A DNA stretch of 64,000 bases. Origin: an uncultured Pedobacter sp. (GTDB lineage: Bacteria; Bacteroidota; Bacteroidia; Sphingobacteriales; Sphingobacteriaceae). A program made the position numbers and the translations under genes. How positions within the stretch are numbered: the stretch's first letter is position 1; each line of letters starts with the position of its first letter. Location of the stretch: assembly GCF_946480185.1 (NCBI RefSeq), contig NZ_CAMLIG010000016.1:1-64000 (forward strand), written 5' to 3'. The notes under the pieces are model-generated. The model was given only the letters and a program-made list of their open reading frames with translations, was not told the origin of the DNA and did no database searches. Positions 7,670 through 16,573 of this stretch are shown piece after piece.

Positions 7670-9097
7670 TCAACAAACTTTATTCACTTCCATATTTAAA
7701 AGTAAACCCAGTTTTTCTATTTTGGAACTGATATGCCCAATTCCTACAGCACAATGATGTACAGGACCAAAGCTGTTCCAATTGTTTACAAAATTGCGAG
7801 CACCTATCGGAAATTTATAACGCGAATTGGTGTTTCCAATCTCCAAAATTGGACCCGCAACAGATTCAGCTTCGGCTACCAAAAGCATTAGTTTCCCATC
7901 CGCTTTTTCAGCTACAGATAATAGTGTAACCGGACCATTTTTTACCTGCATTTCAACCGATAATCCGTTACCTACTTTTCCGTGGAAAACACCTAGTGGA
8001 CGAACCTTTGTTTTTCCTTCTGCAATGGCGATATGTCCTGGCCCGTCGTGTCCCATTAGTACTACATCTTCGTTAAAGTCCATTGCATAATATTCCGTGA
8101 AAGAACCTCCTGCGCCAAAACTGTCCATGATTTTCATGGCTTGCGCATTTTTAACTTCATACTCGCCAGCTACGGGAACATGGTTGGCCGTTAATAAACT
8201 GTTGCCGATGATAATTGAACTAATCGTATCTTCGTTATCGAAATTCCCGGTTCCTTTATAGTAATACGCCATTGAACCCAATTGGTATTTATCTACCAAC
8301 TTATCTAAAGCTACTGAAGTTTTCGCGGCTCTCTTTAATTCGGCCTCAGAGCAATCTGCTTGCACATCAAATGTACTTTGAATCAGCGCAACACGATCAG
8401 TGATTTCCGAATCAGAAACGTCTTTTCTTAAACTCGCTAACTCGTCAACCTCAATCAATTCTATATGACCACCAAAATGTGCGTATTGCTGTGTTAAATC
8501 GCTGTAAATATCTAACATTCCGCTATAATAATGCCCCATGCAACCCAAACGGTTATAAGCCATTATATTGGCAACTTTTGAGGCTTCTACCCATTCTGTA
8601 ATCTCCGTCCATGCTTCTTCATCGTTGTGTAGCATCCCAGTGATCTGGTGAAATTTAACGCCTGTTCTGTTAAAAACATTTGCAATTTCTGGTACCGGAC
8701 AAGCCGAACAATAGGACAACCATTCGCCAGTCATTTTGGTTCTATCCGTCATTTTATTGAATGACTTGTAATCGATGCTGGCTTCTGGCGCTAGATTTAA
8801 GATGATAACTGGCACCTTAGCTCTTTGCACTACAGGTAAAACGGTAGAAGAAAGCGCATAGGTAGAAACGTACAAGAAAATAATATCTACATCTTCTTTA
8901 CGGAAAGTTCTACCTGCCTCAAAGGCACTCTCTGGGTTATCAATCAAACCTAAGTTAACAACGCCATCATGGATTTTAGCAATGTTATCTTCTACAATTT
9001 TTAAGTAGCCTTCTAAACGTTCTTTTAAGCCTTCAAACTGTGGCCAATAAGTATCTAGACCTATCCCGAAGAGGCCAATTTTTAAATTAGATTTCAT
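7670..9097 (-). CDS. L-fucose/L-arabinose isomerase family protein
   Basis: 475 residues, cytoplasmic. The N-terminal ~170 residues (IGLFGIGLDTYWPQF, DVDIIFLYVSTYALSS) match the substrate-binding domain of the arabinose/fucose isomerase fold. The C-terminal part carries GHDGPGHIAIAEG and HHCAVGIGH, where the metal-binding His and nearby Glu (GEYEVKNAQAMKIMD) are expected. The family interconverts aldoses and ketoses with a divalent metal. It is not a standard RhaA, FucI or AraA by length or motif, so the sugar is open. It is the last gene of the leftward set, 16 nt after the rhamnose mutarotase gene, which suggests a 6-deoxyhexose or L-arabinose as substrate. Confidence 0.85.
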   Translation of the reverse strand: MKSNLKIGLFGIGLDTYWPQFEGLKERLEGYLKIVEDNIAKIHDGVVNLGLIDNPESAFEAGRTFRKEDVDIIFLYVSTYALSSTVLPVVQRAKVPVIILNLAPEASIDYKSFNKMTDRTKMTGEWLSYCSACPVPEIANVFNRTGVKFHQITGMLHNDEEAWTEITEWVEASKVANIMAYNRLGCMGHYYSGMLDIYSDLTQQYAHFGGHIELIEVDELASLRKDVSDSEITDRVALIQSTFDVQADCSEAELKRAAKTSVALDKLVDKYQLGSMAYYYKGTGNFDNEDTISSIIIGNSLLTANHVPVAGEYEVKNAQAMKIMDSFGAGGSFTEYYAMDFNEDVVLMGHDGPGHIAIAEGKTKVRPLGVFHGKVGNGLSVEMQVKNGPVTLLSVAEKADGKLMLLVAEAESVAGPILEIGNTNSRYKFPIGARNFVNNWNSFGPVHHCAVGIGHISSKIEKLGLLLNMEVNKVC

Positions 9098-9113
9098 GTT
9101 TTATATTTTTCGA

Positions 9114-9425
9114 TTAAGCTAGGTGGAACATTCTTGGTAATTCCACAGCAATTGGAGATTGGTCAGCATTTGTTTCCATAATATCTGCCATGTAAACCCA
9201 CCATTTTTTCATAATTGATTTCTGGGTTAAATCCGGTGTATTACCGTTTAAATGTTGAACGGCAAACAAAATATTGGTTTCTTCATCCAAAAAAATACTA
9301 TAATTAAAAATTCCTGCTTGTTGCAAAAGCTCCGCTAACTCAGGCCAAATCTCGTCGTGTCTTTTTTTGTATTCGTCTTTAAAGCCTGGCTTTAATTTCA
9401 TTTTAAATGCAATTTGATTGGTCAT
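9114..9425 (-). CDS. rhaM: L-rhamnose mutarotase
   Basis: 103 residues, close to the usual size of RhaM. It starts with IAFKMKLKPGFKDEYKKRHD, carrying the family's N-terminal K-M-x-L-x-P-G and the R-H-D/E-I-W-P-E-L block that holds the catalytic His. It ends with MKKWWVYMADIMETN and a P-R-M-F-H-L tail. The enzyme equilibrates alpha and beta anomers of L-rhamnose before isomerisation. It is encoded 16 nt upstream of the isomerase-like gene and 57 nt downstream of the GH39 gene, so monosaccharide handling is coupled to release by the hydrolases. No rhamnose kinase or aldolase lies in the window. Confidence 0.9.
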   Translation of the reverse strand: MTNQIAFKMKLKPGFKDEYKKRHDEIWPELAELLQQAGIFNYSIFLDEETNILFAVQHLNGNTPDLTQKSIMKKWWVYMADIMETNADQSPIAVELPRMFHLA

Positions 9426-9482
9426 TTTAAACTAATTTATGTGTGCTATGTTTAGTTGAAAGTTTCATGTGCTCAAATATTT

Positions 9483-11054
9483 TTAATCCCTATCTTTTTT
9501 AAGCGTGAATAAAAAAAAATCATTCTCTTTCATCGCTATATCGTAGCTAAAAGTTCCATTTTTCACCAGCACATTGGTGGTTTCTACCGGCAAATCTTTT
9601 GATATTCTGCTAAGTTGCTTCACGTTTTTAGGTGATAATTTTTCTGGAGCACCTATCTCGGCATATTTTGTGAAAATATCATTGTGTTTGCAACTCGTTT
9701 GATAGAGGTTTAAAGTGTACTTTCCGTCTTTTAAATTCTGAATGCTAATGGTTATTTTTCCTTTATCCAAAGAAGGGATTTCTTTTGTGTAAAATCTGGC
9801 ATCGTCTAAGCCTTTTTGATCAGGATAAGAAAAATCCCAAATCAATGCTTGCACACCATCTTTTGATTTGCAAACGTAAGAAGCCTTATCTGTGTTTGTC
9901 AATTCTGTTTTACCCAAACGGTTCAGATATTTATAAACAAAATAAGTAGGTTTTTTTAGATTATCTATCGTCATTAAGCCAAAGCCACCATGCAAGGGTT
10001 TGTAAGATTGTCCTAGTTCTTCGAAAATATCTGTAAATACCCAGTAAGACATTGAAGTAGCTGAACTTTCGGTTTTCTTTATCGTATTTAGGACATACGT
10101 AGCATTTTGATAAGTATCATGAACTGCATCTCTTGGAGAATAGGAGGAAGACCATTCTGTGAAATGTAATTCTAAACCTTTGTAAGAACTGGCTTCAATT
10201 TTACGTCTCACTTCCTCAACAGAATTTGCGACATGATCTGGGTCTTTCATCATAGTCAAGACTTTTTTTCCAGTCTCGTCAAGATCTCCTTTAGCACCAT
10301 AAGCATGGGTAGAGATAAAGTCTAAAGGCACACGATTTGATTTGGTAAAGTCCATCAGCTCATTTGTCCAACCTGTTCCCGCAGTAGCTGGTCCACCAAC
10401 TCGATAATCTTCATCTACATTCTTAATGGCTCTTGCTGTGGTTTCATAAAGTTTAAAATAATCTTTGATGTTACCAGTAAAAAAAGAGGGGTGATTAGGT
10501 TCGTTCCAAACCTCAAAATACCAAGTTTTAATTTCCCTTTTTCCATACCGATCTTCTAAATGGCGTACTAAGGCTTCAATTAATAATTCATATTTTGGAT
10601 ATGAATTTGGTGGCGAAACGTAACCTTTCCATTCAAAAACAGTTCTATCATTACTCCTTAACGCCGAAGGCATAAAAGAAAGCTCAACAAATGGTTTCAT
10701 TTTAATTTTAAGCAAAAAATCAAAAAGTTTATCCATTTTTTTCCAGTTATAAATAGCATTACCTTTAGCATCTTCTTTATAAATGCCCATTTCATCATTT
10801 AAAAGCCCATGGAAACGGATATATTTAAAATCACAATCTTTTTTAATCTGCGTTAGCTGATTTTGCCATTGCTTCCCTAAACCTTCGTAGGCTCGGCCTG
10901 CGCCTACGCATTGATTAAAAGTATTGCTTAATGTTCCTTTTTCTTTGTTGATATCAATATTAATAACTCTTTGTGCATCAGCGTGCAAAGTGGATAAGAC
11001 TATTGAAAAAGTGATGATATATTGGCAGATTTTAAATGCGATTTTTTTTGTCAT
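9483..11054 (-). CDS. Secreted GH39 family glycoside hydrolase
   Basis: 523 residues with an N-terminal signal peptide ending near ADAQ. The GH39 TIM barrel shows the acid/base in FEVWNEPNHPSFF (E185) and the nucleophile in HFTEWSSSYSPRD (E300). A C-terminal beta-sandwich of ~130 residues follows. GH39 includes beta-xylosidases, alpha-L-iduronidases and enzymes releasing Gal-Ara disaccharides from arabinogalactan proteins; sequence alone does not choose among these. It is expected in the periplasm or on the surface. It lies between the GH43-CBM6 gene (175 nt upstream) and rhaM, consistent with one leftward transcription unit. Confidence 0.9.
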   Translation of the reverse strand: MTKKIAFKICQYIITFSIVLSTLHADAQRVINIDINKEKGTLSNTFNQCVGAGRAYEGLGKQWQNQLTQIKKDCDFKYIRFHGLLNDEMGIYKEDAKGNAIYNWKKMDKLFDFLLKIKMKPFVELSFMPSALRSNDRTVFEWKGYVSPPNSYPKYELLIEALVRHLEDRYGKREIKTWYFEVWNEPNHPSFFTGNIKDYFKLYETTARAIKNVDEDYRVGGPATAGTGWTNELMDFTKSNRVPLDFISTHAYGAKGDLDETGKKVLTMMKDPDHVANSVEEVRRKIEASSYKGLELHFTEWSSSYSPRDAVHDTYQNATYVLNTIKKTESSATSMSYWVFTDIFEELGQSYKPLHGGFGLMTIDNLKKPTYFVYKYLNRLGKTELTNTDKASYVCKSKDGVQALIWDFSYPDQKGLDDARFYTKEIPSLDKGKITISIQNLKDGKYTLNLYQTSCKHNDIFTKYAEIGAPEKLSPKNVKQLSRISKDLPVETTNVLVKNGTFSYDIAMKENDFFLFTLKKDRD

Positions 11055-11229
11055 TTCTGAAAAATTATCAATAGCATAATATCTAGTTGCGAATTATGTT
11101 ATTTTGGTTTAAAATAATTGGATAAACCAAAGTTAAACTCAAACGCCGGCGATAAAATAACTTAATTGATATTTCCCATGTACTTTCTGATTTGCTTTGA
11201 TTCTCGTTTATAAAATTAACTTTTTGCTA

Positions 11230-12567
11230 TTACCTAAAATCCAAGCTTTCATCAAAGCTAAACCAATCTACTTTTAAAGAATTGGGGTCTCCTTTAAATT
11301 GTAAACAAATGTTTTTATCACCTGTACTATTTTTTAGATCAAAAGAAATGGTTTTTCCTATTTCAGGATTTTTTAGTAAGAGCTTGTGTTTTCCTAAAAG
11401 CTTTCCTTGGATATTATTTTCACGAACATTTATAGTGCAATTTACGCTCCCAACTGAAGAAATCCGTAAGGATACCTTTGCGTTTTTACCTAAATTTTTA
11501 ACCTTAGGATAGTATAAATAGGCTTCGCTTGGAATAGCAGAGACTGAAAAACCACCGTCGGCATTTTCTTGTTGATTTACCTTACTTGCAGAAAAATAAT
11601 CTTCTGCTTGAATTAGCGAGGCCTCATATTGCCCAACGCCTGTTTTGCTAAGGTAAATGGGAGCAATTTCTCCGTTGTCTCTATAATGTACATAGCTAAT
11701 TACACTATTTCTGAAATGGTTATCGCTACCGGGAACGCTTTGGTCGTTACAGGCGAAATACCATTGGTTATGAAGTTTAAAAAACGATCCATGACGGTCA
11801 TAAGTAAGCCTTTTTTGAAAAAGTGTATCCGTTCTTTCTTTGGTAATAATTGAGCCCTTGTAATTATACGGGCCATAAGGGTTATCTGCCATAGCGTAAT
11901 AGCAACCCCACGATAAATAAAACTTATTTCCCCTTTGGTGTAAAAACGGCTTGTCGTCTGTTTTGCCAGCACCATAAGGTCCGTTTTTTTTATCCAAAGT
12001 AATTTTTCTGGGAGTTTCCGCCAGTGAAACCATGTCGGGGTTTAGGCGAGCGATATAGAAATCCCAAACACCAAAAACGATGTAAGAAGTACCATCTGCC
12101 AACTGTAATATTCCCGGATCACGAGCTTCTGTTGGTGTGGAGTTTAGGGCAATCAAAGGCTTTTGAATCGGGTCTTTCCAAGGTCCTATTGGCGAATCGC
12201 TCTCCATGACACCTATTTCCTTTGGTCCTCTGGAAAAATATAAATAGTATTTACCATTTCTACTGATAGCATCAGTAGCCCAGCATTGGTTGGTTGCTTT
12301 TTTAAAGTAAGTATTTTCTGGTTTTAAGGTTGTTTCATAGTTCCAATTTACCAAATCTGATGACGACCATATCCACCAATCGTTCATAATAAATGTTTTA
12401 CTTTTAGCTGCGGAATCATGTGTAGCATATAAATAAGCGTTATTATTATATATTCTTATTTGGGGATCGCAAACGCCTTTACCTTTTAAAATTGGATTTT
12501 GAGCAAATAAACCTAGTTGCAAAAAGCTGCATATAAATCCTATAAAATAAAATTTCGAAACAGTCAT
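11230..12567 (-). CDS. Secreted GH43-like hydrolase with C-terminal CBM6
   Basis: 445 residues from the chosen start. A longer frame reaches ATG 12645, but the internal Met (MTVSKFYFIGFICSFLQLGL) begins a clean signal peptide, and the longer start lies inside a palindrome, so 12567 is preferred. The five-bladed propeller shows CDPQIRIYN (base Asp) and EARDPGILQL (pKa-modulating Asp). The usual general-acid block E-G-P-x-x reads TDDKPFLHQRG, with Asp where Glu is expected. Residues from about 305 on (QAEDYFSAS to LKVDWFSFDE) form a CBM6-like sugar-binding domain. Probable substrates are arabinosides, xylosides or galactosides. The altered acid residue leaves activity uncertain. Confidence 0.85.
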   Translation of the reverse strand: MTVSKFYFIGFICSFLQLGLFAQNPILKGKGVCDPQIRIYNNNAYLYATHDSAAKSKTFIMNDWWIWSSSDLVNWNYETTLKPENTYFKKATNQCWATDAISRNGKYYLYFSRGPKEIGVMESDSPIGPWKDPIQKPLIALNSTPTEARDPGILQLADGTSYIVFGVWDFYIARLNPDMVSLAETPRKITLDKKNGPYGAGKTDDKPFLHQRGNKFYLSWGCYYAMADNPYGPYNYKGSIITKERTDTLFQKRLTYDRHGSFFKLHNQWYFACNDQSVPGSDNHFRNSVISYVHYRDNGEIAPIYLSKTGVGQYEASLIQAEDYFSASKVNQQENADGGFSVSAIPSEAYLYYPKVKNLGKNAKVSLRISSVGSVNCTINVRENNIQGKLLGKHKLLLKNPEIGKTISFDLKNSTGDKNICLQFKGDPNSLKVDWFSFDESLDFR

Positions 12568-12631
12568 GAGGTGAATTTTTATGGTAGTGATTCTAAATTT
12601 ATTTGGTGAGCGAATTTTATTTTGGCTGAAA

Positions 12632-12654
12632 CTTATTAAATTCATTTTAATAAG
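12632..12654. promoter_or_regulatory. Perfect 9-bp palindrome in divergent promoter region, candidate operator
   Basis: cttattaaa - ttcat - tttaataag is a perfect inverted repeat with a 5-nt spacer. It lies 65 bp upstream of the GH43-CBM6 start and 190 bp upstream of the AraC-type regulator, in the only divergent promoter region of this cluster. A looser inverted pair atatca/tgatat lies at 12701-12724. The base composition is A+T-rich, so chance palindromes are not excluded. Confidence 0.35.
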
Positions 12655-12843
12655 TAGGTTTTTATATTTGGCTATTGCTCAAAATTAAAATTTTGGAGTA
12701 ATATCAAAAACGAATTAATGATATATTGCTTGTACTTTTTGATTTTCGATACATTTGACAGAGTTAGAATTATAGTAGAGCATCCAATTATAATAATTTA
12801 GCGCAGGTTTTTTGTGTGAGGTCTTCAGCTTTTAAAAACAGAA

Positions 12844-13734
12844 ATGAGTAATTTTTTTAAGTATTTTCCTTCTAGCGAGAAAAGCGATCAATGGGGCTTG
12901 AGTATTTTAAGTGCGGGCTGTACTCGCATTTTGCCCAACGCTGTTTATCCAGAACCAAGTCATCCGGCTCACCATCATTTTACTTGGGAGACCGGAAGGG
13001 TTTTGCAGGAATACACTTTGATTTATATTGTAAACGGAAACGGTACTCTGGAAACGGAATCTGTAAAAGAGCGTATTTTAGACGGTACTATTTTTATGAT
13101 TTTCCCAAATGAAAGACATCGGTACAAACCAGATCAAGAAACCGGATGGGAGGAATATTGGGTGAGTTTTAGTGGCGATTACATCGATAACCTTATTGCA
13201 AATAATTCATTTTCTAAAAAACAGCCTTTATCTCATTTAGGTTTAAATGAAAAGATTCTTCAGCTGTTTGGCGAAGTACTAAGTGCAGCAAAGGAAGAAA
13301 ATAATGGATTTCAAGCCATTATCGCCAGCGCTACTATCCATATTTTAGGGATGCTTTACGCTTTTAACCAACAGGGGCGTAATGAGGATGAAAGTTTGAT
13401 TGAGCAAATTGTAAAAAAAGCCAAAATACTTTTTCGAGCCAAATTATTAGAAGTGGTAGATGCTAAATCTATTGCGGATGAATTGGAAGTTGGCTATTCG
13501 TGGTTCCGCAAAATTTTCAAAGAAAATACAGGGATTTCGCCGGGACAATATTTTATCCAACTAAAAATTCAAAAAGCAAAAGAGTTGTTAGGCAATCCGC
13601 AATACGCGATAAAAGAAGTCGCGTATTTACTAAAATTTGAATCGCCTTTTTATTTTTCCAAACTGTTTAAGCAAAAAACAGGTTTTACACCATTGCAGTT
13701 TCGTAATATGGTTTTGAAAACGTATAAATCTTAA
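12844..13734 (+). CDS. AraC-family transcriptional regulator with cupin-type sensor domain
   Basis: 296 residues. The N-terminal ~150 form a cupin-like ligand-binding domain (HHFTWETGRVLQEYTLIYI, then NERHRYKPDQETGWEEYWVSF), as in AraC/XylS sugar-responsive regulators. The C-terminal ~100 hold two helix-turn-helix units: SIADELEVGYSWFRKIFKE and IKEVAYLLKFESPFYFSKLF, followed by the family's K-x-x-G-x-T-P-x-x-F-R. It is transcribed away from the GH43/GH39/rhaM unit and just ahead of the dioxygenase-isomerase-esterase unit. It therefore probably activates both in response to a sugar or oligosaccharide. The ligand is unknown. Confidence 0.9.
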   Translation: MSNFFKYFPSSEKSDQWGLSILSAGCTRILPNAVYPEPSHPAHHHFTWETGRVLQEYTLIYIVNGNGTLETESVKERILDGTIFMIFPNERHRYKPDQETGWEEYWVSFSGDYIDNLIANNSFSKKQPLSHLGLNEKILQLFGEVLSAAKEENNGFQAIIASATIHILGMLYAFNQQGRNEDESLIEQIVKKAKILFRAKLLEVVDAKSIADELEVGYSWFRKIFKENTGISPGQYFIQLKIQKAKELLGNPQYAIKEVAYLLKFESPFYFSKLFKQKTGFTPLQFRNMVLKTYKS

Positions 13735-13893
13735 CAAAAGACCCGAGCGCTAGTTGAAATTCAAAAGTTAGTGTCATATCAAAATGATGAGTTGAAATGT
13801 CATAATGTGTATTTATTTAGAAATGCCAAGGTAATAGCTTAGCATTCAATTATAAATCATAAAGCTGAACCAATCGGCGTAAAACATTAAGAT

Positions 13894-14709
13894 ATGAATC
13901 ATGAACTTTCGCAAGAGCAAATCAGCTCGTTCCAAGAAAACGGTTTTGTTACCGTCGAGAATTTTTTAAATAAGGATGAACTTGACTATTGGAGAGCTAG
14001 TATTACTCAAGCTTTAGAAGAACGTAAGGGTTTGAAAATCCCCGGTAAAGAGGGAAATATTGATGAAGGCGATGGAATAAATGAGGATTCTGATTATTAT
14101 ACTAAAGTTTTTGATCAGTCGATTAACTTGTGGCAAACCAGCGAAACCATGAAGAAAATCATGTTTGACGAGCGAATTGGCAAAATGATCAGTGATTTAT
14201 CTGGTACAGATGGGGTAAGAATCTGGCATGATCAAGCATTGATAAAACGTCCGTGGGCAAACCCAACATCGTGGCATTTAGATACGCCCTATTGGTCTTT
14301 TTCAGACAGAAGAGCAATGTCAATTTGGGTAGCTTTGGATGATGTAACTTTAGAAAATGGTTGTTTGTTTTTTCTGCCTGGAACACAAAAACTTACCACT
14401 TTTGAAAACCCATCTATCGGTAAAAATATGGATGCCATTTTCGATTTTTATCCTCAGTTTAGAGAAAGAAAATCAGTGCCAGCGGTAATTAAAGCCGGAA
14501 GCTGTTCTTTCCATTGTGGATTAACAGTTCACGGCGCACATGCTAACATGACTCCCGGTTTCCGCCGAGCAATGACCTGTGCTTTTATGCCAGACGGAGC
14601 AACTTTTAACGGTATCCCGAACGTATTGCCAGATAGCTATTTAAAAACGCTAAAAGTTGGCGATGTATTGAATAATAAAGAACAAAACCCATTGATTTAT
14701 AAAAAATAG
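13894..14709 (+). CDS. Phytanoyl-CoA dioxygenase (PhyH) family Fe(II)/2-oxoglutarate oxygenase
   Basis: 271 residues, cytoplasmic. The iron triad is visible: H128 and D130 in WHLDTPYW and a distal His (H213 or H216) in VHGAHANMTPGFRRAM, whose Arg would bind 2-oxoglutarate. LENGCLFFLPGTQK between them is typical of PhyH proteins. The family hydroxylates or demethylates small molecules using O2 and 2-oxoglutarate. Here it is the first gene of a tight unit: its stop abuts the ATG of the TIM-barrel isomerase with no gap, and an esterase follows. A sugar or modified-sugar substrate, for example an O-methyl sugar, is plausible but unproven. Confidence 0.85.
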   Translation: MNHELSQEQISSFQENGFVTVENFLNKDELDYWRASITQALEERKGLKIPGKEGNIDEGDGINEDSDYYTKVFDQSINLWQTSETMKKIMFDERIGKMISDLSGTDGVRIWHDQALIKRPWANPTSWHLDTPYWSFSDRRAMSIWVALDDVTLENGCLFFLPGTQKLTTFENPSIGKNMDAIFDFYPQFRERKSVPAVIKAGSCSFHCGLTVHGAHANMTPGFRRAMTCAFMPDGATFNGIPNVLPDSYLKTLKVGDVLNNKEQNPLIYKK

Positions 14710-15549
14710 ATGCCAAAAGTAAAGTTTTACTGCCCGCGTTGGGGTTCCGAAGATTTAGCTTGGAATGACTTTTTGGATAAAGTAATCGCTAGCGGTTACG
14801 ATGGGGTAGAGGTTTATCCATTGCTTAGGCCAGAAGAAAAACCGGCGATGTTGCAGGCTTTAGAACATACTGGTTTAGATTATAGTTTACTGCATACGGT
14901 ACAAAAAGAAGGAAAAAACTTTGATAAATATTGCGATGCTTTAGAGCGAAATTTATACGAGTTAATCACTTTTCAAACAGACCATATTAAGCCAAAATTT
15001 ATAACTTCACAAACCGGTAGGGAGTATTTTACTAAAGACCAAATGGAAACTTGTTTTTCAATTTGTGATGCGGTGAGTTCAAAAAGTGGTATTCCAATTT
15101 ATCAAGAAACACATCGTAATAAATGGTCTTTTGCGGCACATGTGGTGGAGAGTTATTTGAAAGATGAACGTTTTAATAAAGTGAAATTAGCTTTAGATTT
15201 TTCGCATTGGGTTTGCGTTTCAGAAAGTTATCTGGAGGATCAAGAAATGGCCATAGATTTAGCAATTGAACGGGCTGTACATATCCATGCAAGGGTAGGT
15301 CCCCCAGAAGGGCCACAAGTTACAGATCCAAGAACTCCCGAAAATAAAGAAGCGTTAGATTTTCATTTGCTTTGGTGGGATAAATGGATAGCATATTTGA
15401 CCAAGGTTGGAATTGAGGAATGCACCATAACGCCCGAATTTGGATCTTATCCCTACATGCCTCACCAAATTGGGAGTACTAAACCCATTGCAAAACAATG
15501 GGAAATTAATTGTTGGATGAAAGATTTTCTGAAAGAAAGATATTCGTAA
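14710..15549 (+). CDS. Sugar phosphate isomerase/epimerase-like TIM barrel (xylose isomerase-like)
   Basis: 279 residues, no signal peptide. Metal-ligand motifs of the AP-endonuclease-2/xylose-isomerase-like barrel are present: IPIYQETHRNKW (Glu), LALDFSHWVCV (Asp, His), HIHARVGPPEGPQV (His) and CTITPEFG (Glu). The family covers isomerases, epimerases and dehydratases of sugars and inositols. The start directly follows the dioxygenase stop, so translation is probably coupled and the two may act on the same small molecule in sequence. The specific reaction is unknown. Confidence 0.8.
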   Translation: MPKVKFYCPRWGSEDLAWNDFLDKVIASGYDGVEVYPLLRPEEKPAMLQALEHTGLDYSLLHTVQKEGKNFDKYCDALERNLYELITFQTDHIKPKFITSQTGREYFTKDQMETCFSICDAVSSKSGIPIYQETHRNKWSFAAHVVESYLKDERFNKVKLALDFSHWVCVSESYLEDQEMAIDLAIERAVHIHARVGPPEGPQVTDPRTPENKEALDFHLLWWDKWIAYLTKVGIEECTITPEFGSYPYMPHQIGSTKPIAKQWEINCWMKDFLKERYS

Positions 15550-15560
15550 TTTATTGGGTG

Positions 15561-16433
15561 ATGAAAAAAAATATAATAGTTCTTTTATTGATGTGTGTTG
15601 GTTTATTTGCGAATGCACAAGAACCTCAGGTCATACATTTATGGCCTAATAATGTGCCAAATGAGCCTAAAGCAAAGCATCCGGCAGAAGTTACTGCTGA
15701 TAAAAGATTTGATATTAAAAGGCTCACAAATATTACCGACCCATTAATTACTATTTACCAACCTTCGTCAGAAAAAAATAACGGCGTGGGAATAATGGTT
15801 TGCCCGGGTGGTGGTTATGCTATTTTAGCGATTGATGCGCAAGGCGAAGAAGTTGCAGAATGGCTGAATAGTTTAGGCTATACCGCTTTTGTATTGCAAT
15901 ATCGTGTGCCTAACAAACAAGCGGGAGCTTTGCAAGATATTCAGCGAGCCATGCGAATTGTAAGATCAAAATCATCTGCTTTGCATATTGACAGTACAAA
16001 AATTGGAGTATTGGGTTTTTCTGCCGGTGCAAGCCTTTGCGCAAGATTAAGCACTGAGTTTGATAAAATAACCTATCCTGCGGTAGATAAAATAGATGCC
16101 TTATCATGTCGGCCAACATTTGCAATGTTGATTTGGCCAGCATTTTTAGATTTAGGAACAGACCATACCTTAACTCCCGAGTTGACCATCACTCAAAAAA
16201 CACCTCCAATGTTTCTTTTTCAAACTGCCGACGATTCGTATGGTAACAATTCTTTAGTGATGACAAAAGCCTTAAGAGAAGCAAAAATTCCTGTCGAATT
16301 ACATTATTATCCTTTCGGTGGGCATGGCAACGGTTTAAGAAAAGGAGACGAAGCAAGAGGGGCTTGGCCAAAATTAGCGGATAATTGGTTGCAAAGAATG
16401 GTTTTAAGCAATAGAATATTCAAAGTTCCATAA
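15561..16433 (+). CDS. Secreted alpha/beta hydrolase, carbohydrate esterase-like
   Basis: 290 residues from the ATG at 15561, which begins a signal peptide (MKKNIIVLLLMCVGLFANAQ). A longer frame back to 15510 would overlap the upstream gene and bury the signal. The mature start EPQVIHLWPNNVPNEP is typical of Bacteroidota acetyl-xylan/feruloyl esterase-like enzymes. Motifs are the oxyanion-hole loop CPGGGYAIL, nucleophile elbow LGFSAG (S154), Asp in QTADDSYGNNS and His in PFGGHGNG. It probably removes acetyl or similar esters from the glycan in the periplasm. It follows the isomerase gene by 11 nt. Confidence 0.85.
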   Translation: MKKNIIVLLLMCVGLFANAQEPQVIHLWPNNVPNEPKAKHPAEVTADKRFDIKRLTNITDPLITIYQPSSEKNNGVGIMVCPGGGYAILAIDAQGEEVAEWLNSLGYTAFVLQYRVPNKQAGALQDIQRAMRIVRSKSSALHIDSTKIGVLGFSAGASLCARLSTEFDKITYPAVDKIDALSCRPTFAMLIWPAFLDLGTDHTLTPELTITQKTPPMFLFQTADDSYGNNSLVMTKALREAKIPVELHYYPFGGHGNGLRKGDEARGAWPKLADNWLQRMVLSNRIFKVP

Positions 16434-16573
16434 GTATGGGGCTCTTTAAAACCAAATTGTGCTTGTTTTTGCTTAAAAAGTCCTACTCAAAATAGATAGA
16501 TTTTCACATTTTTGAATGATAAACCAAACCTTCATGTTTTGCACAGCTCAACTGCAGAACTAAACCTGTAATT

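Noticed and set aside
12568..12645. Upstream start for the GH43-CBM6 gene
   Set aside because: It would bury the signal peptide 26 residues inside and place the start codon within the palindrome at 12632-12654.
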